From: Oligoflexia bacterium
GTDB taxonomy: Bacteria > Bdellovibrionota > Bacteriovoracia > Bacteriovoracales > Bacteriovoracaceae
Direction: 5' to 3'
DNA length: 64,000 nt
Assembly: GCA_015231955.1 (NCBI GenBank)
Contig: JADGAN010000025.1
Location: 1-64,000 of the forward strand
The notes under the pieces are model-generated. The model worked only from the letters and a program-made list of their open reading frames with translations. It was not told the origin of the DNA and searched no databases. Every line of letters starts with the position of its first letter. Position 1 is the stretch's first letter. This document shows, in pieces, positions 45,451 through 53,887 of this stretch. Both the position numbers and the translations under genes were made by a program.

Positions 45451-45498
45451 CTATTTCTATTTCTATTTCTATTTCTATTTCTATTTCTATTTCTATTT
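45451..45498. repeat. (CTATTT)8 hexanucleotide repeat between feoA and feoB
   Basis: Eight perfect units, 48 bases. On the coding (minus) strand it reads (AAATAG)8; the first-read unit supplies the feoA stop TAG (45493-45495), and the tract ends 20 bases before the feoB ATG. Copy-number changes would alter spacing by 6 bases without touching either frame, so feoB translation could vary. Confidence 0.9.
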
Positions 45499-45720
45499 TG
45501 ATACTGAAATACAGACGGCGATCTCTTTATCGAGACCGATCACGGTATCACCAACCTTAAATGATTTTGGAGAGCCAAGAAACGACTGCTTCAAACACTC
45601 CACTTTACGCTCTTGGTGAATGCCCAACTCCAGTAGACGTTGCACGATCTCTTTCGAGAGTTTTTTGTCAAAATCTTTTACAACTGCTTGTTCGCCACTC
45701 TTTAAATTCCATAATCTCAT
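45493..45720 (-). CDS. feoA: Ferrous iron transport protein FeoA
   Basis: 75 aa from ATG 45718-45720, preceded by GGAG 8 bases upstream; 17 further codons are open but unlike the family. SH3-like fold: MRLWNLKSGEQAVVKDF, a helix with IVQRLLELGI, then ERKVECLKQSFLGSPKSFKVGDTVIGLDKEIAVCISV. FeoA binds and helps FeoB. First gene of feoA-feoB-dtxR. Confidence 0.92.
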   Translation of the reverse strand: MRLWNLKSGEQAVVKDFDKKLSKEIVQRLLELGIHQERKVECLKQSFLGSPKSFKVGDTVIGLDKEIAVCISVSK

Positions 45721-45747
45721 GAGTAAAACTCCGCTTTGAAAAATAGA

Positions 45748-45787
45748 GGTCTTGTTAGATATATATAACAAAACCTGCTTTTGTCAA
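45748..45787 (-). promoter_or_regulatory. feo promoter with overlapping dyad operator
   Basis: On the minus strand, TTGACA (45787-45782), 16-base spacer, TATATA (45765-45760). A near-perfect dyad GGTTTTGTTA-N8-TAACAAGACC spans 45775-45748 (9 of 10 arm positions pair) and covers the -10. This looks like a repressor operator, probably for the DtxR-like protein of the same operon (inference). Confidence 0.6.
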
Positions 45788-45824
45788 TGCACTTTTCTTC
45801 ATCTTAAAGAATTTTTAGCAACGT

Positions 45825-47792
45825 CTACTCACTAACTACTGGAAAATACTGACGCTTTTCTCCAATGGCATGGCCTGCCTCGATCGGACATCCAAGCTCA
45901 TCGATGGAAAAGAGTGCCTCCGGTAGTTGCAAGCTTTCACGCAAACTATTCATGGTTGCCGGGGCAAAAGGGTAGAGCATAATCATCAAGTTTTTCAAGA
46001 TATAGAAACAGGAGTAAAGTGCATCCCTCCTCTCCTCCTCGGGAAAACGGTCATCATGTGGTTTATACTGAGTAAAAAAGCTGTTGATCAGGCGAGCATA
46101 GTTCTCGATGGCAAATAGAAGGGTCGAGTACTCTGCACGTTCCATTTGTTTTAAATATTTTTGTACAATTTGCATTGTCTCTTTCTCTGCCTTTTCCAGA
46201 AGACGACCGGCAGGAATTTTTCCCTCAAAGCGCGAATGAGCAGCGGCAATCGGCTTTTCAAAGGCGGCATTCATTGGCCCTGCTAAAAATTTATTACGTT
46301 CATGAAAGGTGTTAAAATCAAAATTGGAGTTTTTATCAGGTAAACTTAAGAGCGCCAAAAAATAGCGGATCTGATCGGCAGCGTACCCTTTTTCATCGAG
46401 CAGTTGATCGCCAGTATAAAAATTCCCTCGCGATTTGCTCATCTTTTCTCCATCGATTTGTAGATGAAAGGAGCTAAAGACATCGGTCAATTGCAACTCG
46501 CCCGCTTGTGGCAGTTTTGAAGGATCATCTTTATAACCAAGCCACATCGCCGCTTGCATCAGCACATAAAAGTAGACATTATCTTGTCCTAAAAACTGGC
46601 AAATTTTTGTATCGGGATCGTGCCAAAACTCTTTGTAGCGCTTAGGATCGTCACCACGATTTTTAAGTGCAACTTGAGAAAACGCCATTGGGGCAATCAG
46701 AGAATCGGGCCACACATAGAGCGTTTTTCCTGCCATCTCTGGATCAAGATCACTTGGCAAAGGGATGCCCCAAGCAACATCACGAGTGATCGAACGGTGG
46801 GCCCAGCCATCGACCAACGCATAGCCAATCCCCTTCTCCTTAAGCATACTACCACCAAGGGCCAGGTCACCTTTGTTTTCAAATTGCACCACCACCTTTC
46901 TTCCAGGAGCGTAGCGACTCTTATGCTTGGGTAGCGATGGACGTAGCTCTTTAAAGATGGGCTCGTGAGTATTATCAAAAATCAGCGAAGGCAAAACCGT
47001 GCTATACACTTCACTAAAGACTGGTGCTCGCCACTTCCCTTCCTTGCTCTTAATCCAATCCTTCATTTGATCGGAAACTTTCCACAAGTCAAGCCACCAA
47101 TGAACTGTATCCTTTAAAACAGGGGTGGAGTCACTAAGTGCGCTTCGAGGATTGATCAGCTCCGAAGGATCGTATTGATGTCCACACACTTCACACTCAT
47201 CACTGTAGGCAGACTCATTGGAGCAATTTTGATTCGGGCACTTTCCCTGTACATTGCGATCTTGCAAGAAGCGATTTAAGGTCACATCATACCACTGCTT
47301 GCTCACCCGCTTTTCTAACATTCCATTCTTATAAAGTTTGCGAATAAACTCTTGAGAGAGTTCCTTATGAAGAGGAAAGCAGTCTGGTCTAGAGGTACCA
47401 CTATAGACATTTAAAGAGATGCCGTAGCGATCCAAGGTGCGCTTTTGCTTAGCATGAGTTTGGTCAATAAACTCACGAATAGAGACGCCCGCTTGCAGGG
47501 CCGCCACTTCACTAGTCGATCCATGATCATCGGTACCACTCACAAAGAGTACATTTTCGTTGCCGATGAGCATGCGCAGGTAGCGGGCCATGATATCGGG
47601 AGGAACTTGCGCTCCCGCTAGGTGCCCAAGGTGAATAGGGCCATTAGCGTAGGGCATTCCCCCGGTAACTACCGCTCGCTTGGGACGCTTGAGCGTTGCC
47701 AGTAGTGATCTTACATCGGTTGGTCGCTCGTAGAGCTTTTTGCTAGTGCTAGTGCTGGTGCTGGTGTCTGATTGATTCACAATATGCTCCAT
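45825..47792 (-). CDS. metG: Methionyl-tRNA synthetase
   Basis: 655 aa. Class I signatures: HLGH at 54-57 after PYANGPIH, and KMSKS at 450-454. Zinc ligands C185, C190, C200, C203 (CPNQNC...CEVC). Charges tRNA-Met in the cytosol. Two oddities: residues 10-17 are a Ser/Thr dipeptide run coded by a GCTAGT/GCTGGT repeat, and about 60 extra residues (about 270-330) lie before the conserved RSITRDVAWGIPLP. There is no C-terminal dimerisation (tRBD) domain. A MITE lies 38 bases upstream of its start. Confidence 0.93.
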   Translation of the reverse strand: MEHIVNQSDTSTSTSTSKKLYERPTDVRSLLATLKRPKRAVVTGGMPYANGPIHLGHLAGAQVPPDIMARYLRMLIGNENVLFVSGTDDHGSTSEVAALQAGVSIREFIDQTHAKQKRTLDRYGISLNVYSGTSRPDCFPLHKELSQEFIRKLYKNGMLEKRVSKQWYDVTLNRFLQDRNVQGKCPNQNCSNESAYSDECEVCGHQYDPSELINPRSALSDSTPVLKDTVHWWLDLWKVSDQMKDWIKSKEGKWRAPVFSEVYSTVLPSLIFDNTHEPIFKELRPSLPKHKSRYAPGRKVVVQFENKGDLALGGSMLKEKGIGYALVDGWAHRSITRDVAWGIPLPSDLDPEMAGKTLYVWPDSLIAPMAFSQVALKNRGDDPKRYKEFWHDPDTKICQFLGQDNVYFYVLMQAAMWLGYKDDPSKLPQAGELQLTDVFSSFHLQIDGEKMSKSRGNFYTGDQLLDEKGYAADQIRYFLALLSLPDKNSNFDFNTFHERNKFLAGPMNAAFEKPIAAAHSRFEGKIPAGRLLEKAEKETMQIVQKYLKQMERAEYSTLLFAIENYARLINSFFTQYKPHDDRFPEEERRDALYSCFYILKNLMIMLYPFAPATMNSLRESLQLPEALFSIDELGCPIEAGHAIGEKRQYFPVVSE

Positions 47793-47830
47793 GTATTTAG
47801 TTGTTAATTATTGACAATATTAACTGCAAC

Positions 47831-47936
47831 GTAACTGCTCACACCCCTCAACCTTCACCTCTCAACCAAATGCTGTTAGCTAAGCAACTTTCAGCATCCG
47901 GTAGAGGGTAGATGGCCGAAGGGTGTGAGCAGTTAC
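47831..47936. mobile_element. 106-bp MITE copy 3 with 8-bp target duplication ACTGCAAC
   Basis: Same ends and length as the other two copies, with one internal difference from copy 1 (GGCCGAAGG for GGCTGAAGG). Flanked by ACTGCAAC at 47823-47830 and 47937-47944. It lies between metG and the membrane-protein gene ending at 47968. Confidence 0.92.
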
Positions 47937-47967
47937 ACTGCAACTACGATCTTATAGCTTTTTTAAC

Positions 47968-49815
47968 TCAAAAAAAATAGTCTAGTCTTGTAAAGCTCCT
48001 CAAATTTTTCCCAAGTCGCGAATAAAAGACCTCTCTTGCTAACACAAACATAATAAACAAGAGTGATATAGCTATTCCAAGGTAAAAAGATTTTGGAATA
48101 AATTTTAGTGTAAATTTGTACTCTCCTGGATGATCTATTTTAAGCGCCAAGACCCCTTGGGCATTTTCAATTTTACCGATAGCAGTAGTCCAATTCTTGT
48201 TATAATTTTGATTTAGCACTACTCGACAAGGTGAGGTAAGTATAAAGCTTAAATCAATACGATTAAAAGAAGGTGTCATTTTCCCTATGAAACCGGAGGA
48301 GTGCTGACAATCGGGATAGATCTCCCCTTTGTACTCTTGATTGACAAGATATTTGCCCTCTTTGGTGACAAAGAATTTAGGTTTTGCAAACCCACCCAAG
48401 AAAAGCCCAGTTGACCAATCGATGGTGCCAATGTTTTTTCTAAGATTAAAGTAAGCAAGTGCATTTAACGGTGCGGTTCGCGATCTAGGCATATTCCAAG
48501 CTTTGATCTGAAAAAAATCTTGATTTACTGGCCCTAGTTCAGGAATTTTATAATTATAAGTATTTAATTGTCGCAATTCTACTAACAAATAAACTAGACT
48601 CATAGTGACCAAAATCACGAGTGGTGCAAAAAGGTGAATGCCCCTTGGAAAGTGTTGTTTTATCATAGTAAAGTAGCTGCCGGAAATTAAAATTATCAAA
48701 AAGAGAAACTGCATCCCTAAATATTTTTCAGGGCGATTAATATAATTAAACCCGGGGAAATTCCAAAGAAATTGCAATAAATCGATTGGAGCATTGTAAG
48801 CAATCATCGCCCATAGAGTAAAAAAAAAGATCACAATAAAGTTAAATAAACGCTTAAAACAAAGAGCGACCGATAAGCAAAAAAACAAGACGGGAAATCC
48901 TCCTAGATAAAGTGAATTATTCTCCGTCATAAAAGGAACGATAAATAGTAAAGTTTGTAAAGAGGGAGCTTCAATTGTAATTTTAGGAATGTAAATATTG
49001 GAATGACCTGCTGTCTGCAAGTTTGCGACACCTCCTTTAAGCAAAAGTAATTCGTTATACGGAATAAAAAAAGGTGCTCCGATAATCACCATAAGTGCAA
49101 AGGAAGTCAGTAACATTTTAAGAGGAAGCCATCGCTCTTTTCTCTCCTTGGTTAATAAAGGATAAGGAGAGAGTGCCTCGGTTATTGCGACTGCGCAAAG
49201 AAAAGGAAAGAGCATTAAAAGACAAATTCCCGAACTATAGAGAGTAAAACTCAAGAACAAAACATATCTCCAATAGTGATTGCTCTTATACCCTTGCCAT
49301 AAAAGATAGAGACCAAGGGGAATCAGGCACACATAAATCTCATTGATATTGCCACTCTCCACCGCGCGGGCCATGAATACATTCACCGCAACCAAGAGTG
49401 CAGAAAAGAGTGCCCCGTAAAAATGGTAGTGCAAACAGCGCCTGGCCAGAAAATAGGTGCTCACACCAGCAATTACAAAGTAGAGCAGAGGGATTATTTT
49501 CATGGCAGTAATCGATCCCAAAAACAAGACTAGCGGTGCCAATGGAGATAACTCAAATCCTAACGGATGACCGATCATGGAAGATCCCCCTCCTAGGAGG
49601 TGGGACCAAAGAGGAAAAGTGTGCTCTTTAAGCAGTGCTAATCGCAACGTCTCTGCATAGGTTGCATTCAAAAGAAAATCGTTATTGAGGTTTATGATAT
49701 TGGCCGGGGTTAATGCCCACCTATGAGCAAATAATACTGCTGTTATAATGAGACAGCAGGCAAACAGATCAAGAAAAGAGCATCTAAAAGTTAATTTTCT
49801 TTTCCACATAGACAT
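47968..49815 (-). CDS. Polytopic membrane protein, YfhO/GT-C-like
   Basis: 615 aa with about 12-13 helices in residues 15-420 and again at the end. Residue 43 region has LNNDFLLNATYAETLRLALLKEH, then WSHLLGGGSSMIGHPLGFELSPL, a loop typical of YfhO-like/GT-C glycosyltransferases. A soluble domain (about 430-590) is beta-rich, with FLGGFAKPKFF and NQNYNKNWTTA, followed by a final helix. YfhO-type proteins add sugars to lipoteichoic acid or similar polymers in other bacteria; acceptor unknown here. It overlaps the GT2 gene by 32 bases. Confidence 0.7.
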   Translation of the reverse strand: MSMWKRKLTFRCSFLDLFACCLIITAVLFAHRWALTPANIINLNNDFLLNATYAETLRLALLKEHTFPLWSHLLGGGSSMIGHPLGFELSPLAPLVLFLGSITAMKIIPLLYFVIAGVSTYFLARRCLHYHFYGALFSALLVAVNVFMARAVESGNINEIYVCLIPLGLYLLWQGYKSNHYWRYVLFLSFTLYSSGICLLMLFPFLCAVAITEALSPYPLLTKERKERWLPLKMLLTSFALMVIIGAPFFIPYNELLLLKGGVANLQTAGHSNIYIPKITIEAPSLQTLLFIVPFMTENNSLYLGGFPVLFFCLSVALCFKRLFNFIVIFFFTLWAMIAYNAPIDLLQFLWNFPGFNYINRPEKYLGMQFLFLIILISGSYFTMIKQHFPRGIHLFAPLVILVTMSLVYLLVELRQLNTYNYKIPELGPVNQDFFQIKAWNMPRSRTAPLNALAYFNLRKNIGTIDWSTGLFLGGFAKPKFFVTKEGKYLVNQEYKGEIYPDCQHSSGFIGKMTPSFNRIDLSFILTSPCRVVLNQNYNKNWTTAIGKIENAQGVLALKIDHPGEYKFTLKFIPKSFYLGIAISLLFIMFVLAREVFYSRLGKNLRSFTRLDYFF

Positions 49816-50554
49816 CCAGATTTAATCGTTTTTTTTTATAAGATTTTCTTAACATCGCAAGTCCCAAGATCTTTATTGCCAGAACGGTTCTTGTAATGGT
49901 GGTATAACTTGAATGGCCCAGGCCTCTTTGACCTTGGTGATGGGCAACTTGAAGCTTCTTTGTATTCGGAACCAATGTTTTAACTTTATAAAAACAAAAT
50001 TTCATACAATGATCGCTTTGATTTAAAAGCTGAACCGCTCTACGTGATAGGATACAAAAACAAGCGATGGTCGGATCACTCTGATACTGAAACAGCACCT
50101 TTAAACTGCGATGAAAAAGCAACGAAGATATTTTTTGAGGCCAAGATCCTCTCCGATCTTTCCTTTGTCCAAAAACGGCATCACATCCATCAACATCAAC
50201 TATTGCAGAGTAAAGTTTATGAATCTCTTCTGGCGGATCTTGCAGATCATCATCCATCACCACCACAAAAGATCCTGTCGCCAGTGATAACCCAATTGCA
50301 ATGGCCTCATGCTGCCCTAGATTTTTTTTAAGTTTGACCACCTTCACACGAGGATCCCTTGCTGCTAACCATGAAATCACAGCAAAGCTCTGATCCTGAC
50401 TAAAATCATCGATCAGTAAAATTTCATCTGCTTTTTTTTCTTGCGGATGCAGCTCTCCAAGTACCCTAGCTACTCTTGTATAAAGCAGTAAGATACTTTT
50501 GCTGGAATTATAGATGGGAATGACTACTGAGATTGTGCTAGTCTGAAGTGACAT
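49784..50554 (-). CDS. Family 2 glycosyltransferase (DPM1-like)
   Basis: 256 aa. The GT-A fold start is VVIPIYNSSKSI (about 10-21), LLIDDFSQDQS (about 46-56), LKKNLGQHEAIAIGL (about 78-92), and the DxD-type VVMDDDLQDPPEEI (about 99-112). Such enzymes usually transfer a sugar from an NDP-sugar to a polyprenyl phosphate, making the donor used by GT-C proteins like its neighbour. It lacks C-terminal membrane helices. Overlaps the GNAT gene by 31 bases and the membrane-protein gene by 32. Confidence 0.85.
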   Translation of the reverse strand: MSLQTSTISVVIPIYNSSKSILLLYTRVARVLGELHPQEKKADEILLIDDFSQDQSFAVISWLAARDPRVKVVKLKKNLGQHEAIAIGLSLATGSFVVVMDDDLQDPPEEIHKLYSAIVDVDGCDAVFGQRKDRRGSWPQKISSLLFHRSLKVLFQYQSDPTIACFCILSRRAVQLLNQSDHCMKFCFYKVKTLVPNTKKLQVAHHQGQRGLGHSSYTTITRTVLAIKILGLAMLRKSYKKKRLNLDVYVEKKINF

Positions 50555-51045
50555 CTCATTTCCTCAAGAAGGGGACAAGTTCTTACATGCTCACTATCAA
50601 CTTCAAAATATTCGATGATCTCGTTCTCTTGGCTTAACTCTTGGCGGTTCAAAGCATAAAACCCTAAACGCAAACAATACTTTTTACTTTTTTTATTTGC
50701 TTGCAACACTCCTGCTACAACCTTTTTTATATTTAATTTTGCAATAGCATAATCAACCAAAGCAATCGAAGCACGAATCGGAAATGTGGTCACAAAAAAG
50801 CGCTCCTCTGCCATGAAAATCCCAATTGTTCCTTTATAAAAATCGTTATCAATATCTTTCAAATAGGCCAGTCCTATTTGCTGTTGCTGGTGGTGGATCA
50901 TGTAATAATAGTTGTATTGGTTGCATATCGATTCATACCATTTTTTCTGTTGTTCCATTGTAACTAATCTTCTATCTGGCATGAACTCTAAAACTTGGGG
51001 GTTATTCCTCCATTGGCGAATTACCTCAATATCTACTGCCGTCAC
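50524..51045 (-). CDS. GNAT family acetyltransferase
   Basis: 173 aa from a GTG. It contains VIRQWRNNPQV, LAYLKDIDNDFYKGTIGIFM and KKVVAGVLQANKKSKKYCLRLGF, the GNAT core with a nucleotide-sugar-type N-acetyltransferase flavour. The frame extends about 28 more codons upstream with family-like sequence (DIIRDLGVTLTRVTAVDIE), but has no ATG, GTG or TTG there before a TAG; a CTG with AAGGGAAGGGG before it near 51103 is possible. The true start is thus unclear. First gene of a three-gene overlapping operon with GT2 and GT-C genes, suggesting sugar acetylation. Confidence 0.7.
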   Translation of the reverse strand: MTAVDIEVIRQWRNNPQVLEFMPDRRLVTMEQQKKWYESICNQYNYYYMIHHQQQQIGLAYLKDIDNDFYKGTIGIFMAEERFFVTTFPIRASIALVDYAIAKLNIKKVVAGVLQANKKSKKYCLRLGFYALNRQELSQENEIIEYFEVDSEHVRTCPLLEEMRCHFRLAQSQ

Positions 51046-51172
51046 TCTCGTAAGCGTTACTCCTAAATCTCGAATAATATCAACATCGCTTTCTGCCAGG
51101 CCCCTTCCCTTTGCTAATATTTTTGCTATAGTTACAATTAACTATACTTAAAAATACTCATTTTACAATAAA

Positions 51173-52909
51173 ATGAACTATCAAGATATGCAAAAATATA
51201 TTAGCTCTGAGCTTATCATTTTTTTCGTTCTTCTTATTTTGCTGATTTTTTTCAAACTTTTTATACTCTTTTTCACAGGCATTCACCTTGGTGGTGACGA
51301 AAGTTATGAAACAGCAAAGCTACTCCATCTCTTTCAAAGCAATAAACTGAGTATTGCTTCTCTAGGTGAACTCACTTCCGCCTACTCTCTTTTGGGGGCC
51401 GTTTTACAGATTTTTTTTGCATGGCCTTTTTTAGCAATTTATCCTACTAATGAGTTTAGTATTTTCCTAGGCACTATGTTTTTAACTATCCTGGTTTTTG
51501 TGCTTACTTACTTTTGGGTTAAAAAATTTTTCGGCCCTAAAAGTGCTATTTCCTTTTCTTTAATCTATATCTTTTCTCCACTAGGTTTTACTTTAAATAC
51601 CATCTCTTCAGATTCTCCTCCTGGTGCCATGATTTTTATTTTAACCTTGCTTCCCTTTTTCTATAGTTTCTTTAGTCCTAATCAGAAATACGTGCATCTC
51701 AGTGCTATTATCCTTGCAATTCTTCCTCTATTCACTCCCTACCACCTGATTTTATGGCCTACAGTTTTTCTTTACTTAACTCTGCAGAGCTTTTTTTCTC
51801 ATAGTAACATTTCATCTCTTCTTAAAACCAATATCATTTACTTCTCCCGTACTCTTGCCACCATCCTAGTTTTTCTTCCTTACTATTTTGCGATTCTCTT
51901 CTCTGCAATCAATAAGTTTTCAAGCAAACTTGCCGCGGGATACTCTTTTTTTCCTGAGCATTTAGCCCCCTTTTTAATCTCAAAGCTGCTAGATCGAACT
52001 TTTATGGAGTTTAAACGTTTATCGCATCCTTTTTGGCCGGATGACCTCTTAAGCTTAAATTTAAACTTAACCTCCATGCAGCTTTATATGGTGACCTCAT
52101 TGATGATTTTCGTATACCTGCTTGCAAACAACAGTATCCGAGCGATTAAAAGCTGTTTTTGCGAAAGAAAAATCAACATTACGATTTTTTTTATCATTTA
52201 TCTTGTTTTGTTTGTTCTTGGTGAGCTCTTTTTTCAGATTAAAATTCACAACTGGAATAATCGACTTTTGAGCTTAGAATCAAAATATTTAATGATCTTT
52301 TTATTTGCCTCTTTTTTAGTAGTTGCAAATGTAAAATCGTTACAAAAATTTCTCTTCTTCATTCTTATTACATGCAATATCATGGTCAACCTCAATAGCA
52401 CAAACTTACAAAAAGAGAGCAATTTCATCACCTATAATTTAGGGAATGTCGATTATCAAAGGAATGAAGTCGCCATTTATCTCCCTTCAATCGGCCAACA
52501 GTTTTATAAAATTAAAACAGATTTAGATTCCCCAGTAACTTTCTTAAAGATATTATCAAAAGATCTAAGTGGCCTCAGTTTATTAGGAGCTTCTTTATTT
52601 GCTGGCCTTGGCTCTCGAGAGTATAGGGGAAATAAAAATGCAGGCCAAGTGGCCCTCGATTACATTCTCTATGGATATGGTATGCGTATGTTCTATCAAA
52701 ATAGCTTGGGGATCAACTGGTGTTATTTTCTTACGGAAAAAACACAGCAATCAGAGTGCCAAAGGGGTTATCGCCTGAGTTCAGAGCAACTGAAGCAACA
52801 CCTCTCTACGCTTCATCCCTATCCTAGTTTTCTGGAAAATCTCTCCATCTCAATACTTACAAAAGATATGGATACTGGTTCCAAAGCAACACTCTATATT
52901 AACTTTTAA
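51173..52909 (+). CDS. GT39-like polytopic membrane protein
   Basis: 578 aa with about 10-11 helices. Loop 1 after the first helix has GIHLGGDESYETAKLLHLF, the acidic D-E pair of GT-C transferases, and SSDSPPGAMIF lies in a later loop. The last 150 residues form a soluble domain (FLTEKTQQSECQ, HPYPSFLENLS). It probably transfers a sugar from a lipid-phosphate carrier on the periplasmic face. It is divergent from the GNAT-GT2 operon and 15 bases upstream of the next gene. Confidence 0.7.
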   Translation: MNYQDMQKYISSELIIFFVLLILLIFFKLFILFFTGIHLGGDESYETAKLLHLFQSNKLSIASLGELTSAYSLLGAVLQIFFAWPFLAIYPTNEFSIFLGTMFLTILVFVLTYFWVKKFFGPKSAISFSLIYIFSPLGFTLNTISSDSPPGAMIFILTLLPFFYSFFSPNQKYVHLSAIILAILPLFTPYHLILWPTVFLYLTLQSFFSHSNISSLLKTNIIYFSRTLATILVFLPYYFAILFSAINKFSSKLAAGYSFFPEHLAPFLISKLLDRTFMEFKRLSHPFWPDDLLSLNLNLTSMQLYMVTSLMIFVYLLANNSIRAIKSCFCERKINITIFFIIYLVLFVLGELFFQIKIHNWNNRLLSLESKYLMIFLFASFLVVANVKSLQKFLFFILITCNIMVNLNSTNLQKESNFITYNLGNVDYQRNEVAIYLPSIGQQFYKIKTDLDSPVTFLKILSKDLSGLSLLGASLFAGLGSREYRGNKNAGQVALDYILYGYGMRMFYQNSLGINWCYFLTEKTQQSECQRGYRLSSEQLKQHLSTLHPYPSFLENLSISILTKDMDTGSKATLYINF

Positions 52910-52924
52910 AATGAGAAAATTATT

Positions 52925-53884
52925 ATGCCCCATCTTCTATTATTGACCTTTTTGTACTCCTCACTTTTATTAATCCTTAACAGCTGTTTGGATGATTTTA
53001 CAAGTGCTGCTACTTTTTATAAATTAACCTCTACAAAAGGGAATGAAAATTTTTTCACCCAAAGCCACTGGGCCAATCCCAAAAGCAACAGCAATTTTTG
53101 TGACAATAACAAAACTAATCTTAATCATAAAGTTCCCTCTTCTCTGAAAATCAATGGCAAAGAGGTCACCCTCTTCCATTCTAGCTTAAATGGAGCAATT
53201 TGCATTGATCCCTCTTCTTACTCTCTTCGAAACAACCTGATTTATAAGGAGCAAGAACTTCAAGGAAGCGCAGGTTTATATCTTGGAATGATACGCTATG
53301 CTTCGGTTCGTTTCACAGATAATAGAAAAGCACTCTATTTCATTGCCTTAAAAGAGGAAGAAGGCCAAGCATCCGCTGCACCTACAACAGCTGTTAAAGT
53401 ATTCGAGGGAGTTCAAAAACCATCCACAGAGAAAACAATAGAAACCATTATAATGGGTGATGAGGCATCAAAAAAAGCCTATAGAGAGGCACAACAAAAA
53501 CGTGCAAAGATTGATGGCAAAGAGATCGTATCACAAAATGGTACCTATTATAAGTTCAACTCCTTTAACCAAGGAAAGATGCTCTTCACAACAACAGCTG
53601 CTCCTCCATCGCTTGAAACTCAAGCAATAACCTGCAATGACATTAACTTCAAGATTGGCGAAAACTCTTTTCCTGAATATGTTAAAAATATCAACAATGC
53701 TTCGATCTTTATTTTTTTTAAAACCGAATCTGATGTTTACTGCTACGCAACTCCTTACTATACACTTAAAGGCACTTCCCTCGAACGTTCGCTTGATGAA
53801 AATGGAGTAATAAAACGCGAGAAAGCAGGTGAAGTCAACTTTGGTGAAAATCAGGTTATTTTTATTCCAGCGAATAAAAATTAA
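52925..53884 (+). CDS. Exported, possibly lipoprotein, of unknown function
   Basis: 319 aa. A signal peptide with LILNSC at residues 16-21; Asn before Ser-Cys is unusual for a lipobox, so lipidation is uncertain. A mid-region Ala/Glu/Lys-rich helix (about 155-200) separates two beta-rich parts (HWANPKSNSNF, NFKIGENSFPEY, VYCYATPYYTLKG). Family unknown. It follows the GT39-like gene by 15 bases and is probably co-transcribed, so a cell-envelope role is likely. Confidence 0.6.
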   Translation: MPHLLLLTFLYSSLLLILNSCLDDFTSAATFYKLTSTKGNENFFTQSHWANPKSNSNFCDNNKTNLNHKVPSSLKINGKEVTLFHSSLNGAICIDPSSYSLRNNLIYKEQELQGSAGLYLGMIRYASVRFTDNRKALYFIALKEEEGQASAAPTTAVKVFEGVQKPSTEKTIETIIMGDEASKKAYREAQQKRAKIDGKEIVSQNGTYYKFNSFNQGKMLFTTTAAPPSLETQAITCNDINFKIGENSFPEYVKNINNASIFIFFKTESDVYCYATPYYTLKGTSLERSLDENGVIKREKAGEVNFGENQVIFIPANKN

Positions 53885-53887
53885 CCT

